A DNA stretch of 64,000 nucleotides from Leishmania martiniquensis (GCF_017916325.1 NC_090171.1:264501-328500); one strand, 5' to 3'; counted from the first letter of the stretch, positions 37,853 through 49,435 are shown. A program made the numbers and translations. The notes: generated from the letters alone by a model not told the origin.

Positions 37853-39157
37853 ATGTCGACACACAGCAACACCTTTAGCACATACATTGATCACCTCATT
37901 CTCCTCTTGGCGGCACGCTTCCATGCGCCGCTCGACGTATCTGCCGAGAGCCTGCTTGCGAGCGGCGTGAACGCGTCAGAGCAGTGGCAAAGCTCATGGG
38001 AGCTGGTTGCTCGCACAGTCCAGCAAGCGCTTGGTTCTCCGCAGACGGAACAGGAGCGCCGCCTTCTGCGCCAGTTAGATGTGCACCTATTCTCGGCATC
38101 GGTGTGCAGGGAGAGGGCGCGCTACATGCAGTGGAAGCTGCAGGAGAACCAGCGTCGTTGCGGTGACAAGCAGCAGCTGTCTCTATCCCCTGCGGTGCCA
38201 TCAGAAGGGCCAACAAACGTGATCGCCGATGCGGCTGTGAGTGACTCAGTTGGCGGCCAGCCCTATGATGTTACGCGCAGATCTCTTCACGATGAGGTTC
38301 GCTCTCTGTACGCGCTGGTGCGCCAGTCACTGCCCACAACTCTGGGGGACTCCGAGAGTGAGGAGGAGGGGGATGCCCAGACGACTTCGGCGCAGTCGGC
38401 AGCGCTGGGAACTGGGCCATCGCCATTTGCACGTGTGCGAGAGGTCTTCGTGCGCACCTCGGCAGAGCAGGAGCGCGATGAACAGGTCGCTCGTGCGCGG
38501 GATGAGTTCCTGAGTGAGGTGCAAGCGCTGCAGTCTGCGTACTACGATAAGTATCGCCGTTGGATGGATGTGCCGGCGAGCATCTTGGACCCTCCCCCCG
38601 CGGCAAGCAAGGAGGTTGTGAGCGCGACCGGCGCCCTCGCTGCGCCTGAGCGCACGGCACGGGCACGCGACGTAGACAGTGAGGGGGTCGCTTCACGGGA
38701 GGTCCTTGGGGCGGCAGCTTCACAGCCGCTTCGTCTCAGGGCACAGGCGAATCGCACCAACGGCAGCGCCGCCGCTGATGGCTCAGCGAGGTCGGAAGCC
38801 CTCGCCTCCTTGTTTCAGCAGGTACAGCTGCGGCGCCCTTTACGCCCTTCCGCCATGCCGGATGATGTGCTGGAGAAGATGTACCGCGCACGCGCCGACT
38901 CGGAGGGAGGGCCAGAGAGCCGAAGCCGCACTAGTGGCTGGCGCAGTTCGGCTCTTTCGGCCTCCACCTCCACGACCTCATCGCTCGCCCGCGCTCCTGC
39001 TGACACGATAGTGTCAGAGGCGGCGGCCGCAGCGCCGTCTCTATCACAGCCCTCCTCTTTACCGGCCGCTGCTCGTAAGGAGACGGCGCCGCCAGCAAGC
39101 CGCCGCGGCCGCTGGCAGATAGTCGAGTACGACGAGGACGATGATGATAGCACGTAA
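37853..39157 (+). CDS. Conserved-looking hypothetical protein with acidic C-terminus
   Basis: 434 residues from ATG 37853. No known family was recognised. Residues 1-110 are predicted globular and helical (IDHLILLLAARF; ELVARTVQQAL; QERRLLRQLDVHLFSA). A second helical segment lies near 200-240 (AEQERDEQVARARDEF, then AYYDKYRRWMD). The segments between are low in complexity and rich in Ser/Ala, with an acidic patch SESEEEGDA near 164-172. The final residues read GRWQIVEYDEDDDDST, an acidic tail next to a WQIV tetrapeptide that formally fits an Atg8-interacting (LIR) core. No signal peptide, transmembrane segment or catalytic motif is visible. Codon use agrees with neighbouring genes, so it is very probably real. 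Confidence 0.88.
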   Translation: MSTHSNTFSTYIDHLILLLAARFHAPLDVSAESLLASGVNASEQWQSSWELVARTVQQALGSPQTEQERRLLRQLDVHLFSASVCRERARYMQWKLQENQRRCGDKQQLSLSPAVPSEGPTNVIADAAVSDSVGGQPYDVTRRSLHDEVRSLYALVRQSLPTTLGDSESEEEGDAQTTSAQSAALGTGPSPFARVREVFVRTSAEQERDEQVARARDEFLSEVQALQSAYYDKYRRWMDVPASILDPPPAASKEVVSATGALAAPERTARARDVDSEGVASREVLGAAASQPLRLRAQANRTNGSAAADGSARSEALASLFQQVQLRRPLRPSAMPDDVLEKMYRARADSEGGPESRSRTSGWRSSALSASTSTTSSLARAPADTIVSEAAAAAPSLSQPSSLPAAARKETAPPASRRGRWQIVEYDEDDDDST

Positions 39158-40880
39158 GGAGGGCGCCATTGACGAGCTGCTGGTTGGCCTTCAGCGTCGT
39201 TGTCTGGCCGACGTCGGTGCGTGCATCGCTGTGGGAAGCGTGTGAAGCGGTGCTTCGGTGGCTCCGAATAGATATACACCTATCGAGCGCCAGACGCGTG
39301 AGCTTCGTCATCTGCACCTGGCAGTTTCACGTGGGCGCGCGTCTTTGGTTTAGTCTACGAAGGTGCATGATGTCGGGGGTGGCTGCGGGCTTTCGCGGAC
39401 GTGGGTGTGGTGTGCCCACGCATTTCTACTCCCCATGTCGGTGCACCCTCTCTCCCTTACGCACGTCGCTCAGATGATGCAGTGGGCGTGTCTTCCCATC
39501 TTCCCCCTGCGAGCCTTCATTGCTTTCCGCGTCTCTTTCCCTGTCGCCTGAGGATGCGTTTTTTTGTGTGTGTCTCCTTTGCAGTTGCCTTTTTCTCTCC
39601 TACAGGAGCATGCACCATAGGATACGCGGATGCGGCAGCGACGTGTAGGCTGTCGTCGGGTCCTTATTCTGCTTGTCTGGCTATGCGAGGGCATGTGCTG
39701 ATGCATGAGATACCGACCTGATGTGTGCCTGGCGGTTGCAGAGAGTGAGCTCAGCCCCTCTCCTGAGCGGTACAGAAGAACATTGTAGAGGCGAAAAGGA
39801 GGGCAGGCACGGCCGTCTTTTTTTTGCTTGTCGCAGGCGAGGCGCGCCGTACCCGCGGCAGAGGTGCAAAGAGAAGAATATATATATTATATGTTATTTA
39901 TGTAATGAGCTGTGGAATATGCATCCTCAAAGGCGCGCCCACATTGAAAGCGGCACGTGCTGATGAGTGTCTGACGAGCGGCCTAGGCATTTTCAACAGC
40001 GACCCATACACTAGAGAACGAGAAGAGCTCGATCGAAGGACGCCCTCGATAGCTCTCACATGCTCTCTTTGTTTCTTCTTTTCCACACCGCATGGGCAGC
40101 GTCTTTGTGCGTGTGCGCCTGGACATGACTCGCGGCGTAGCGCAGCCGTGTTGCTATCGACTATCCCACGCACCATGGAAGCACCTCGTGCGTGAGCACA
40201 TCCGTGCGACGGCAGCGTGAGCGGACAGACGCACACGCACGCGCGCCCCATAAAAGCAAAACATTCAATCACTGATGAGCACTTGAAGACGAGTCAATGC
40301 GTTCGCCTTCTCTCTCCCACTTCTTTTTTCCTCTTGTAGCCTACGAATGCGTCTAGTCAACAGACGAACACACGCGCCTTCTCGCTCCCTCTCGCATACT
40401 CTATGTGCATCGGCTCCACAGCATGGGCACGACGACATGCACCCTTTCCTTTTTGTGTGCGTTGTCCACTTTCTCGCCTTCGATTGATTCTCGCCGCTTT
40501 GGCAAATAATAAGAGGACAGGAGAGGGGCTAGGGAGCGAAGACCGACAAAACTGCGAAGTTTTAACCGCTACCACATTGCTCATTTTTTTCCCCATCGAA
40601 CTGAGACTCCCAAAGAGTAGGGAGTACGAGGGAACCGGGTGAGGTGTCAGATCGACTGCCCTTAGCTCCTCCCTCTTCTCTCTTGCCTGCCACTCCGCTT
40701 TCTCGCACGGGGCCGCCGCCCCTCCTCTTCCTGTCTATCCTCCCCCCCGGAGAAACCCGCACCCGCACGCTAACAGCATAAAGAAGCACATACATTCCCA
40801 TAGAGAGAGTCGAGGCGGCGCACACCCATACACGCGCACACTGCCATACACAGCTGTATCCAAGGAATCTCTCATCTACG
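39158..40880. other. Intergenic region between 37853 gene and calpain-like gene
   Basis: About 1.7 kb without a supported gene. A TA-rich tract (39875-39905) lies in the middle of the gap, and T/C-rich sequence leads to the acceptor before 40974. Confidence 0.65.
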
Positions 40881-40920
40881 GCCGCCCCTTTTGCCCTCCC
40901 CCCGCCCCCACCTCGTACAG
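40881..40920 (+). promoter_or_regulatory. Predicted spliced-leader acceptor for calpain-like gene
   Basis: A C/T-rich tract (CCCCTTTTGCCCTCCCCCC and following bases) ends in TACAG at 40916-40920, 53 nt before the ATG. A second AG (GTAG) lies at about 40953. Confidence 0.6.
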
Positions 40921-40973
40921 ACTTTTATCTTTGGCCTCACTCGCGTTGGTGTAGTTCCTAACCAACTCAAATC

Positions 40974-43900
40974 ATGAATCGCCCAGGCGTGCAGTACTGG
41001 GTGCCCTCTGGCTCAGTTCAGAGGCAGCCGCCCACACATTCTCCGCCAGTTTCACCGCCAGCATCGCGCACCTCCACGAGTGACTACTACGAGGTGTGCG
41101 GCGTTAGCCTCCCTCTTCTGAAGTCGACGTTGCCTCCAACGCCACTGCAGGCGCCGCCGCCGCCGCCTCCGCCATCGCCACTGCAGTTCACCTCGGGGGG
41201 CCGCGCCAGTGACGGCGGGGATGTGAGCGACTCCAAGGACAGCGTGCAGCGTCAGCGAGAACGGCAGCAACGAGCAGATGAAATCGCGCACCTCGAAGCT
41301 ACTTTAGCACAGGAACGAGCCGACTGCGCGCAAATACTGGACAGTTTGCAAGCGTCGCTGCAGCGCGAGCGTTTGCTGCGCACCTCGGCGGAGCAGGGAC
41401 GACAGTCTGCTCAGGACGAGGGCAAGCAGCTGCGCGCTGCAATTCGGGCATTCTTAGCGCATCCACCGAGCGATGACAACCCCGAATCCTGGCGAACAAC
41501 GGCACCCATCTCACTTTACGAGGAGGCGCGGCGTCTGCTGATGCAGTGCAAGAAGACGTTTGCGGAGTTGAAGGCGCTTCAGAGTCGCGCTGCCGACCCC
41601 GCTGGCCTCGAGCTACTTTGCCGCTATGACATTCCTCTACTGGGCGAGATACCACCTGCGTGGCCTCCCGGGACGCCGAAATCCATCGATCACGAGGAAC
41701 TGGGGCGCTCTCTTGCTGGTGGGAGTGTCAACCGTGGCGCTCGCCCCACTTCTTGCGCACCGGAGGAGGCAGCTGCTGGAACTGCGCAAGCTCCGGTGGA
41801 AGGGACACCGGCCGGGCTTGAGATATCCGCTCTAACTACTCTCTCGCGTGGGACACCGTGCAGCGCGAGTTCGGCAACACAGGAGCACAGTGTGCTTCCA
41901 ATCGCTTGCAAGGCTCCACAGAGTTCGTGCGAGAAATGCGATCCGCACCCAGTCAATGCATCTTCGAACGACGCAGGCACGGCTGACGTCGGAGGAGAAA
42001 TGCTCAGCACAGACGGTCGGCGGCGTCCACGGTCCCTACTCCTCAGCCCGCCGTCGCCGTCACCGCCGCCGAACACCGGCGACGCCGTGCAGGTGTGGAA
42101 GGGACCCATGCAGGAGCTCACCGAGCCGACGGCCCACGCCACTGCGATGGCGCGGCGCCTCGACGCAGGCGATTACGCGCGGCTCATTGAGTCAGAGGCG
42201 GAGGGCATGATTCGTGACGCAGATTGCCATCATCGGCATGTGGCAGAAGCGATAGCAGCGCTAGCGGCGAGCCGAGGACTTCGCACCGCATCTGAAGTGG
42301 CAGCGCTGTGCCGTCGCTGTGGGCTGCAGTACATCGACGCCGAGTTTCTACCCGTGTCGGAGACGCTCGGACTTGACAGTGGTGGCAGATGTCATGGGGA
42401 GGATCCGCGTCGCAGCACTTCCTTTGCTGTGCAATGGCGGCTCCGCGACGCCGTGGTGCCGCCTGACAGGAAATCGGAGCTGCTTACAAGCGTTGGCATT
42501 GACCCGAGGTCGCTGCGCTGTGGCCGACTGGGCGACGCTGGTGTCGTTGCCGCGTTGGCTGCACTCGCTGAGGCCGCAGGTGCCGTGGCGAGCATGTTTT
42601 CCAGCACGACAAGTGAGGACGAAGACAACGGCCTCTACACAGTCTGGCTGTGCGTTCGCGGCTGGTGGACGCGCGTCACCGTCGACGCGTATCTGCCATG
42701 CGTCCTCGAGCCAAACAGGCCTGTGATGCTGTACGGGTGCAGCAGCAACACCACCTACGACCTTTGGGGCCCGATTTGCGAGAAAGCGCTAGCCAAAGTT
42801 CTCTGTGGCTACCACTCACTCAGCAGCCTCACGGCGGATGCAGCGATCGGCTACTTTACAGGGGGGCCAGTCGAGTGCTGGGACTGGTGGCACCGGCGCA
42901 GCGGTGCGGCACTAGAAGAGATGAAGGCGACACTTGACTCAAGCACACGCGGCGTCGGAGTGGTGCTACTCTCCACCTTTGCAGCAGCGGCCTTGCGTGA
43001 GAGATCCCACAGGTCGCGGACCGCAGCTGGCGCGCATGCGATGTACCAGCGGCTCGGGCTTCGACCTGGCACGGCTTACCGCGTGCTGGCTGTGGCTGAT
43101 AATGCAGAAGGTGAGCCGATGCTGCTCCTGCGAAACTGGACGCAGCAACACGAGCAGCAGTTAGACGGTCAGGAGTGTGACGTCTTTGATCTCGATTCTG
43201 CAGGCGGTGATGACGGTCGCAACGTGTCGCCGCGGCGTGAACGCAGCGACAGCAGTGTTGCCTCGAAGGGGCGGCTGGCGAAGCCGCCGCTGCAGTCAAG
43301 AACTGCTGCAAGCCACGATGACTCGTGCGTGTGGCTGAGCTATGCAAAGGAGGTGCTGCCCCACTTCGACGACTGCCATGTGTGCTTTGACTGCCGTCGG
43401 TACCACGACCTTCGTATTCCCATTGTATTCGCCGGCTCTCGGCCAGCAATTCCAGCGCAGGTGGTTCGTGTCCGCGTCCAGGAAGGCTCCGTGCGACTCA
43501 CGCAGGGGGTAACTCGTCCCCCTACGCGACTATGGATCGGGTTACATCAGCCGGCCTCCTGCGCCGCCCCTGACGGCGCTCGCTCCGCTGCCTCTCTGTG
43601 GGGGCTGAAGGTGACCCTGGTGGGCCAAGAGGAGGCCCCGGTACCCTTTGGGAGAAGTGCCGGCCGCGTGCATCCAGCGCGCTGGTCGTACCTCTTGTCT
43701 GAGTCCTTCTTGGGCGAGCCGAAGGAGCTGCCAGCGGTGTGGATGTACTTGGAATTAGACGCGACCGCTGACAGTGTGCCTGACCTTGTCACCAATTTCA
43801 GCGATGAGAACGCTGCTGCAGGATGCACGACGATAGATTTCTTCGTTGTGCCCCAAATGGAACGAGTCGTCAGGACGGACCGGGCGTACGCCGACGAGGG

Positions 43901-44360
43901 TCAGGACGGACTCGGTTCTCTGGGATTCGGCGCGCCCTCTCGACAGGATCGTCGCGGTGGAGAAGAGCCTCAGCGCAGCTATCAAAGCGAGAACGCTGCG
44001 CCTTGTGCCGACCAGGGCGGATGCGCTAGTGATGTGGAGAGTGTGCCGTGGACCCAACGCGGCATTCACCATCCCGCTAGTGCGGCCGCGAACCTACCCG
44101 GTAGCACCACGACCGCCGTCGTGGCGGTTTTAGCAGAGCACAGGGACTCCGTCGTGGTGGATGTCGTGGACGCACCGGAGGAGCTACGCGCTGCCGTGTA
44201 TCACAACGTGTTGGATCACATCGATTTTTCTGATTGCACACCAGCAGGGACATGTCAACTCAGCCACGCTTCCCAACAGTCGCAGTCGAGCGCAGCGCCG
44301 ATACCGCGACAGACGCGCTGCCAGCTGAATGGCCGCTGTATGCCGACGTTTTCGTGGTGA
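40974..44360 (+). CDS. Calpain-like protein (peptidase family C2) lacking the catalytic Cys and His
   Basis: 1128 residues from ATG 40974. Residues 1-90 are Pro-rich, 92-160 form a probable coiled coil, and 240-390 are disordered. The calpain core spans about 480-730: LGDAGVVAALAAL at 519-531 aligns with the family LGDCWLLAALA, with Ala522 in place of the nucleophilic Cys. YTVWLCVRGWWTRVTVD (555-571) and LWGPICEKALAKVLCGY (597-613) match conserved core motifs. GTAYRVL at 699-705 replaces the family GHAYSV, so Thr700 stands for the catalytic His, while RNW keeps the Asn (721). A domain III-like segment begins near 782 (VWLSYAKEVLPHFDDCHVCF). With an Ala/Thr/Asn triad it should be proteolytically inactive. 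Many trypanosomatid calpain-like proteins have altered triads and are thought to be structural or signalling. No N-terminal myristoylation motif seen. Confidence 0.92.
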   Translation: MNRPGVQYWVPSGSVQRQPPTHSPPVSPPASRTSTSDYYEVCGVSLPLLKSTLPPTPLQAPPPPPPPSPLQFTSGGRASDGGDVSDSKDSVQRQRERQQRADEIAHLEATLAQERADCAQILDSLQASLQRERLLRTSAEQGRQSAQDEGKQLRAAIRAFLAHPPSDDNPESWRTTAPISLYEEARRLLMQCKKTFAELKALQSRAADPAGLELLCRYDIPLLGEIPPAWPPGTPKSIDHEELGRSLAGGSVNRGARPTSCAPEEAAAGTAQAPVEGTPAGLEISALTTLSRGTPCSASSATQEHSVLPIACKAPQSSCEKCDPHPVNASSNDAGTADVGGEMLSTDGRRRPRSLLLSPPSPSPPPNTGDAVQVWKGPMQELTEPTAHATAMARRLDAGDYARLIESEAEGMIRDADCHHRHVAEAIAALAASRGLRTASEVAALCRRCGLQYIDAEFLPVSETLGLDSGGRCHGEDPRRSTSFAVQWRLRDAVVPPDRKSELLTSVGIDPRSLRCGRLGDAGVVAALAALAEAAGAVASMFSSTTSEDEDNGLYTVWLCVRGWWTRVTVDAYLPCVLEPNRPVMLYGCSSNTTYDLWGPICEKALAKVLCGYHSLSSLTADAAIGYFTGGPVECWDWWHRRSGAALEEMKATLDSSTRGVGVVLLSTFAAAALRERSHRSRTAAGAHAMYQRLGLRPGTAYRVLAVADNAEGEPMLLLRNWTQQHEQQLDGQECDVFDLDSAGGDDGRNVSPRRERSDSSVASKGRLAKPPLQSRTAASHDDSCVWLSYAKEVLPHFDDCHVCFDCRRYHDLRIPIVFAGSRPAIPAQVVRVRVQEGSVRLTQGVTRPPTRLWIGLHQPASCAAPDGARSAASLWGLKVTLVGQEEAPVPFGRSAGRVHPARWSYLLSESFLGEPKELPAVWMYLELDATADSVPDLVTNFSDENAAAGCTTIDFFVVPQMERVVRTDRAYADEGQDGLGSLGFGAPSRQDRRGGEEPQRSYQSENAAPCADQGGCASDVESVPWTQRGIHHPASAAANLPGSTTTAVVAVLAEHRDSVVVDVVDAPEELRAAVYHNVLDHIDFSDCTPAGTCQLSHASQQSQSSAAPIPRQTRCQLNGRCMPTFSW

Positions 44361-46702
44361 TGGTCGCACAGAGGCAGGACGGCTAGCTTTAGAGCGCGGC
44401 AGTCAAGAGCGCCTGGGAGCATGGGAGCTCCTCATGATCATCCGCCTTGTTTCCTGCCCCACTTTATGCGGCCCATCGGTGTCCACTGCGTCAGATGGTG
44501 CCCAATTTGCTACGTTCTGGGCTGCGTGCCGTTCCTTCCACCTTACCCCAGCCCCTTTACCCCCCCTCCCCCAAAAGAAAGATAGAACCGCACCGGCGGT
44601 GGTGTCAACGTCGGTGTCGGCGACGGCCAACGCGGAAGAACTCATGCAGAGTTTGTCCGTGTGCGGGACTGTGTCTGCCTCTGTTTCGAGGCGTGCTCTT
44701 ATGCTATTCTCACCCGCGCTTCACGGCGCGCCTTTGCTCTGCTGCGTGTGTACCCCCTTCACTGCACCTCTCCCGGATGTTTCAACGCTATCTCTGTCGA
44801 CCGTCTTCTTGCCCCCTCTCCTCATCGGTACTCATTACCGGAGACGACATTACTTCCATACGCTGCTCTCCCGCCACTCCACGATGGGTGCGTGCAGGCA
44901 CACACGGTAGGGTGAGTGCTTGAATCATGGTGAACGAGCTCCTTGACCTCGGTGATTAAGATGGAGCGGCGCAACGCATCTCTCTTCGCAGCCCTGATCA
45001 GAGCATCGCGCAGCCTCTCCCTCGCCGCTGAAGCGGAATGGCTCATCGCACGTCTCAGCGAACGTTCTGTGCAGGTCGGGGCGCAGCACGGCACGTTTCA
45101 GCGGGGGCAAAGGTTCCTCACGCACACGGATGACATATTTGCGGGAGCGGAGGAGTGTATGTGTGTGGCTGACCAACTCTGTGGACGTCTTCCTCTCGAC
45201 TATCAAATGACCTCACCCAAATTCACCTCATCGTGGGGCGAGTGCTCATCTCCTTACTCCCTCTGCTCTTTCGACGTGCATGGCGCTCTTCGTGTGCTCA
45301 CTTGGGGCTGGGCACACAAACATGCACACACACAGATATATATATATATGTGCACATGGCTGTGTGTGTGTGTGAGGCGCTGTAGGCGGATGCGCATGCG
45401 CCGGTTCTCCCTTATCCCTCCTCCCCCCTTCCCCACGATTGCTGCGGTGCGCAATCGCGGCTCATTATGCGCGTTGTCTTCTTGGATCGCATATCTTCGC
45501 CCATTCGCACCTGCTCATGAAAAGGGGGGAGGGCCGTTCTCTTTCTATCTCTGTGTCTGTGCCTCAGCACGGCAAGCCTCAACGCATGGTGGAGGCGGTG
45601 TGTGTGTGTGTATGTGTGTGTGTGTGCACATTTCGCTCTCGTGCTGTCAATTCTCCAGCCAGCAGAGGGGTACGGAAATGAAAACAAAGGGAGGGGGAAT
45701 GTGCTGAGGAGTTGCCGGTATGTGTGTGCATACGTTGCTGGGGGTGTCTGTATTTTATCGTGGCGGCTGTGCCGTCGACGCGGTGCTCGGACCTCACCCT
45801 TCCCGCACTCCGCTCTACTGTTGCCGTCCTCGGCATCGGCGCATTGGCGGGCTGTATGGGAATGGTTCTTGGCCCGTGGGCATCGTGCCGTCCGCTCCCT
45901 CGTTAGGGGGGTATCCCCTCGCTCCTCTTGCAAAGATGACAGCCGGAAAGCGGTGCTGCGTCGGTAAAAGGGAAGGGGATCTTCCTTGTCGGCGCAGAGG
46001 AGGACATGGAGTCGGATGCGTTTCGAAACTGACAAGGACAATCCGTTTGTGCAGAAGAACTTCGATGGCGCACGGGGCAGTGACGTTTCGTTGCCTCACA
46101 TCGATGAGGAGGCGACGCGGAAACAATTGATAACAAAAAAGTCATGGAAGTGCTGCCATTCACCTGTAACGCAGCCGTGCGCCCTTCGCTGTGAGGGGGG
46201 ATTTCAGTCCCCCTCACCACAACTCGCTCGAATCGTCGTGTGGCGCCGAACAGTGCCCGCAAAGGTCTTCTGTTCATTTGTTTGCCGCTTCCGCTTCTCG
46301 ATGTTGCCTGCATCTCTTTTTTTTTCTCACTTGCACATGCCCACCCCCTTCCTCTTCCCTGCGTGACTTTCCCATGTGCTTTCTCACAGACACGGGGCGT
46401 GCAGTCGTCTTGATTTCCTTGAGAATCTTCGTGCCGGTATCGCATCACGGACGCCCCCACGAAGCTTTTCTGTTGGGGCCCCGCCACCCACCAACGCGCA
46501 CGTTACCTTCGAGAGACATTCAAGCGAAGTTTGGGAACTTTGCGCAGCTGTCCCTTCGGTCGAACTCCTCCTCAGCTCCTTTCTTTGCCTTTTACGCAAC
46601 TCATTTCTTCTCAACTCGCGTCTGTGCTCGTAAAGCCGGTGCGAGTGTTGGCGCAGGGGTGTGAGATCTCCATTCTCTAGTCGCGCGCCTCCGTAGAGGA
46701 CA
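44361..46702. other. Intergenic region between calpain-like gene and gene at 46926
   Basis: About 2.5 kb. T/C-rich tracts occur at 44760-44835 and 46560-46620. CA/TA/GT microsatellites at 45327-45376 form an imperfect hairpin, and a GT run lies at 45598-45627. An ATG frame at 44961-45707 has coding-like codon use over its first 60 codons, then degenerates into GT-repeat translation; it is not called as a gene. Confidence 0.6.
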
Positions 46703-46733
46703 CCCTTCCCTCCTCCCTCATTTTCTTCCCTAG
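46703..46733 (+). promoter_or_regulatory. Possible spliced-leader acceptor for gene at 46926
   Basis: A long pyrimidine tract ends in CCCTAG (AG 46732-46733). If used, the 5' UTR is 192 nt and contains two short upstream frames, ATG 46734 (3 codons) and ATG 46787 (18 codons). A nearer AG at 46908-46909 has a poorer tract but would avoid them. Confidence 0.4.
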
Positions 46734-46925
46734 ATGCACTTATAGACAGATACACTAGACACGTACACACACACACACTTACACACATGCTTCTGGGGCT
46801 TGGTGAACCTGCTCACCAGTACGTACGTACACCACCCGCATAGTATCTTAACCACTCCCGTGACGGTCGCACATTGCGTGAGTACTTCTGTGCCTGTCCT
46901 CGCGACGCAGCAGCCCCGTCGCCGA

Positions 46926-48605
46926 ATGGAACAGAACGAGCCGCGACCACTTCTGCGCTTTGCTCGCCAGTGGACCTTGACGTCTCGTTCCATTAGCAAT
47001 GCCGGCGCGACTACGCTTGACTATCCCTCACGACACGCGGAGTCGCCCTCTCCACTTGGCCGATCTTGGGCACCGGTGACGCCATCCCCCAACAGGGCCC
47101 GGAGGCGGCCACCGATGAAGGAAGGCATCGGGTCAGGCTCAACGTCCTCCTTGCCACTCTCAGAGCTATCGGTGCTCACTTTGCAGGGCGCCGCGCGCCA
47201 CGCCGATGCCTCGCTAAAGCCAACTTCGCGCCCAGCGTCGGCAGGCGCATCTGGAAAGAGTGTCGCAGAGGAAAGCGCACAGGCGGTGCTGTCGGCGAGT
47301 GATGCGGATCGTACGCTGTTCTGGCGCTGCCAAGCACAGCGTTTCGAGGCGGCGTGCACCGCGTTGGAGCAGGAACTCAGTGCCGTGTACCGCTTCCTCG
47401 CCAAGGATGCTGCCGGCATCCATCGCGCGCTGGCAGCCAGTAGCCACAGGTCTTTGGTGGCGGTCGGAAGCGCCTGTCCTACCTATGAGGCCGTGGTGCA
47501 GGAGCGCAACGTGGCGAGGCTGGAGGTGGCGCGAGAAAGGGAAAAGAATTACCTTCTGCGCCACCGCCTCAGGGAGGTGGAGGCGGAAGTGCAGCAGTTG
47601 CAGAAGGCGCATGACCATTACACGGGCAATCAGGTGGCGAGCGCTGCATTAAAGCGGGGGCCGCCACTCCGTAATTCTGCGCCCAGCTGGGCGGCAGACC
47701 CCTCCCGGTACCGGCGCTCTGAAAGTCGCCCGCGTTCAAGCTCTCGTTCGTCGGCGCAATTCAACCGCTACGCGCGGCGCTCCCCAGCGCACTCATCTCA
47801 TCGCCGCACCACGCGACAGTCCACATTACCGTCTGCGCGGCGGGAGGAGTCATTGCGACCTGTGCCGGTGGCGCTCTCTCCGTTCTCTGCCCGATCGAGG
47901 GGCAAATACAGAGGGAGATGGGCGTCGCCAGCGTCAGTGTCGCCCTTGGCGCATTGCGGCACTGCCCCCCGGGCCCTCACTGCTTCCGCGGAGGCCTCGG
48001 CGCCTTGCGAAAGCCGTCGAGCTCATAGCGCGCACACGCCCCTCCAACCGAGCCGACAGGCTCCACATGACTACGAAGCGGAGGCGCGCGACCTGCTCAC
48101 ATCGCTTCTAGGTACACGCTCCTTCCCTTCGGGCCAGCTGCAGCGGGTCCTGTGTGGGAACGGCACTACTGGACTACATGGCCCAAGAACAGGGGACAAA
48201 GAAGGTCCTCATAGTCCGCACCGGCGCGTGCTTCAGAGTGGCCTCCTCAGCGCAGGTGCTGCCCTTGGCGAAGAAGGGGAAGGCGACCGTCGCTTGGCGC
48301 ATGACAAGGCAAGGAGATCAGCAGATGCGCGTCTGGCCATTCGTGATGACCTCTTGCTTTGGCCCACCCCGTCTCAGCGAATGAGCGGTGCAGGTAACGA
48401 TGCCTCTACAAGGGACCCCTCCATAGGCGCCACTCACTCGCGCTGTGAGATGCCGTTGGTGACGCGGGCAACACGAAGCTCCGTTAGTGCGGCTCGTGAA
48501 GCACTCGCTGTCAAGGGTACACCTAGCGGGCTTGCTGAAGAGGGGGAGTGGATCGTGTGGCGGCCGGATGCCTGTGAAGCTCGCCAGCGGCCTGCGGACG
48601 CCTAA
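46926..48605 (+). CDS. Hypothetical basic protein with central coiled coil
   Basis: 559 residues from ATG 46926; the frame is open upstream to 46800, but without an ATG, and the open region there would precede or straddle the acceptor. No family recognised. Residues about 1-115 are Ser/Pro/Arg-rich. A helical segment from about 128 to 235 contains FWRCQAQRFEAACTALEQEL and a coiled coil of Glu/Arg/Leu heptads (NVARLEVAREREKNYLLRHR, then EVEAEVQQLQKAH). The remainder is strongly basic and rich in Ser/Arg/His/Pro, resembling a disordered or microtubule/RNA-binding tail. This composition is common in trypanosomatid cytoskeletal proteins, but no specific function can be assigned. Confidence 0.85.
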   Translation: MEQNEPRPLLRFARQWTLTSRSISNAGATTLDYPSRHAESPSPLGRSWAPVTPSPNRARRRPPMKEGIGSGSTSSLPLSELSVLTLQGAARHADASLKPTSRPASAGASGKSVAEESAQAVLSASDADRTLFWRCQAQRFEAACTALEQELSAVYRFLAKDAAGIHRALAASSHRSLVAVGSACPTYEAVVQERNVARLEVAREREKNYLLRHRLREVEAEVQQLQKAHDHYTGNQVASAALKRGPPLRNSAPSWAADPSRYRRSESRPRSSSRSSAQFNRYARRSPAHSSHRRTTRQSTLPSARREESLRPVPVALSPFSARSRGKYRGRWASPASVSPLAHCGTAPRALTASAEASAPCESRRAHSAHTPLQPSRQAPHDYEAEARDLLTSLLGTRSFPSGQLQRVLCGNGTTGLHGPRTGDKEGPHSPHRRVLQSGLLSAGAALGEEGEGDRRLAHDKARRSADARLAIRDDLLLWPTPSQRMSGAGNDASTRDPSIGATHSRCEMPLVTRATRSSVSAAREALAVKGTPSGLAEEGEWIVWRPDACEARQRPADA

Positions 48606-49365
48606 GAAGCGGCGGCGTCCCTTTTTCCACCTTGCGTTGTCCCATGAATTTTTTTTAAACGGCTGGGTGGTCGACGAAGCGCCGGCGTTTGGGCCACATA
48701 AGAGCGGTGGCCAGATGACACGCTTTCATTGAGTGCGCGCTGCACCTGCGTCTGTACACGATGGCTTTGAACCGCAGCGGTGAAAAAAGGCGGGGGAGGG
48801 CGCGAAGTCGTGCCTCCGCCCCTGCCCAGTGACGAACAGCGAAAGCGGTGCGACCTCCGGTTGCAAAGGAACAGAAAACTCACTGGACAATAGAGGGACA
48901 GCGGGGGTGGCCTTGAGGACTACGGAAAGTCGGCATGCGTCACTGTTGTCACGCAGAGATGAGGCCGTGTGGGGTTTCCGCATCGCGCGCTTCGCGAAGA
49001 CGCCTAAGTGCCATGTGAGCGCTGAAGGATTTAGGCAAGGCCGCACCAATAGTCATCTCTTTACAGGAAAAGTGGACGCCTGGTACGGACTGTCTGCGGT
49101 TGTCTGCCCCCGCCCCCTCCACTTCTGTTACAGTAGCCAAGCTTCTTTTCTGCGAGCTCGTGGCATCTCGCCTCACTCTTCTACCCACTGAGCAATGCTG
49201 TGCGTTACCTATTCCCCCTCCCCCATTCTCTCGGGCCCTGTGACCTGCAGGCTTCTCTTCTCAGTGCAGCAGGCGAGGTTTCTCACCGCGCCAAAAGTGG
49301 GAGTCTAAAGGATTCTGAAGTTGCCTCCTCTTTTAGAGAACTTACACAGGGGCGCAGACGCACGC
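48606..49365. other. Intergenic region between 46926 gene and TFB2
   Basis: About 0.8 kb, the shortest gap in the window. A T-rich run lies just after the stop (48648-48656) and C/T-rich tracts at 49210-49260. No gene seen. Confidence 0.65.
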
Positions 49366-49395
49366 ACACATACACGCCTTTCACATTGCTCTCAG
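49366..49395 (+). promoter_or_regulatory. Possible spliced-leader acceptor for TFB2
   Basis: A moderate pyrimidine tract (CGCCTTTCACATTGCTCTCAG) ends with AG at 49394-49395, 40 nt before the ATG. The tract is weaker than at neighbouring genes. Confidence 0.4.
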
Positions 49396-49435
49396 AAGAG
49401 AGTCCGAAAAGACGCTCGCGAAGGCCGGCGCCAAC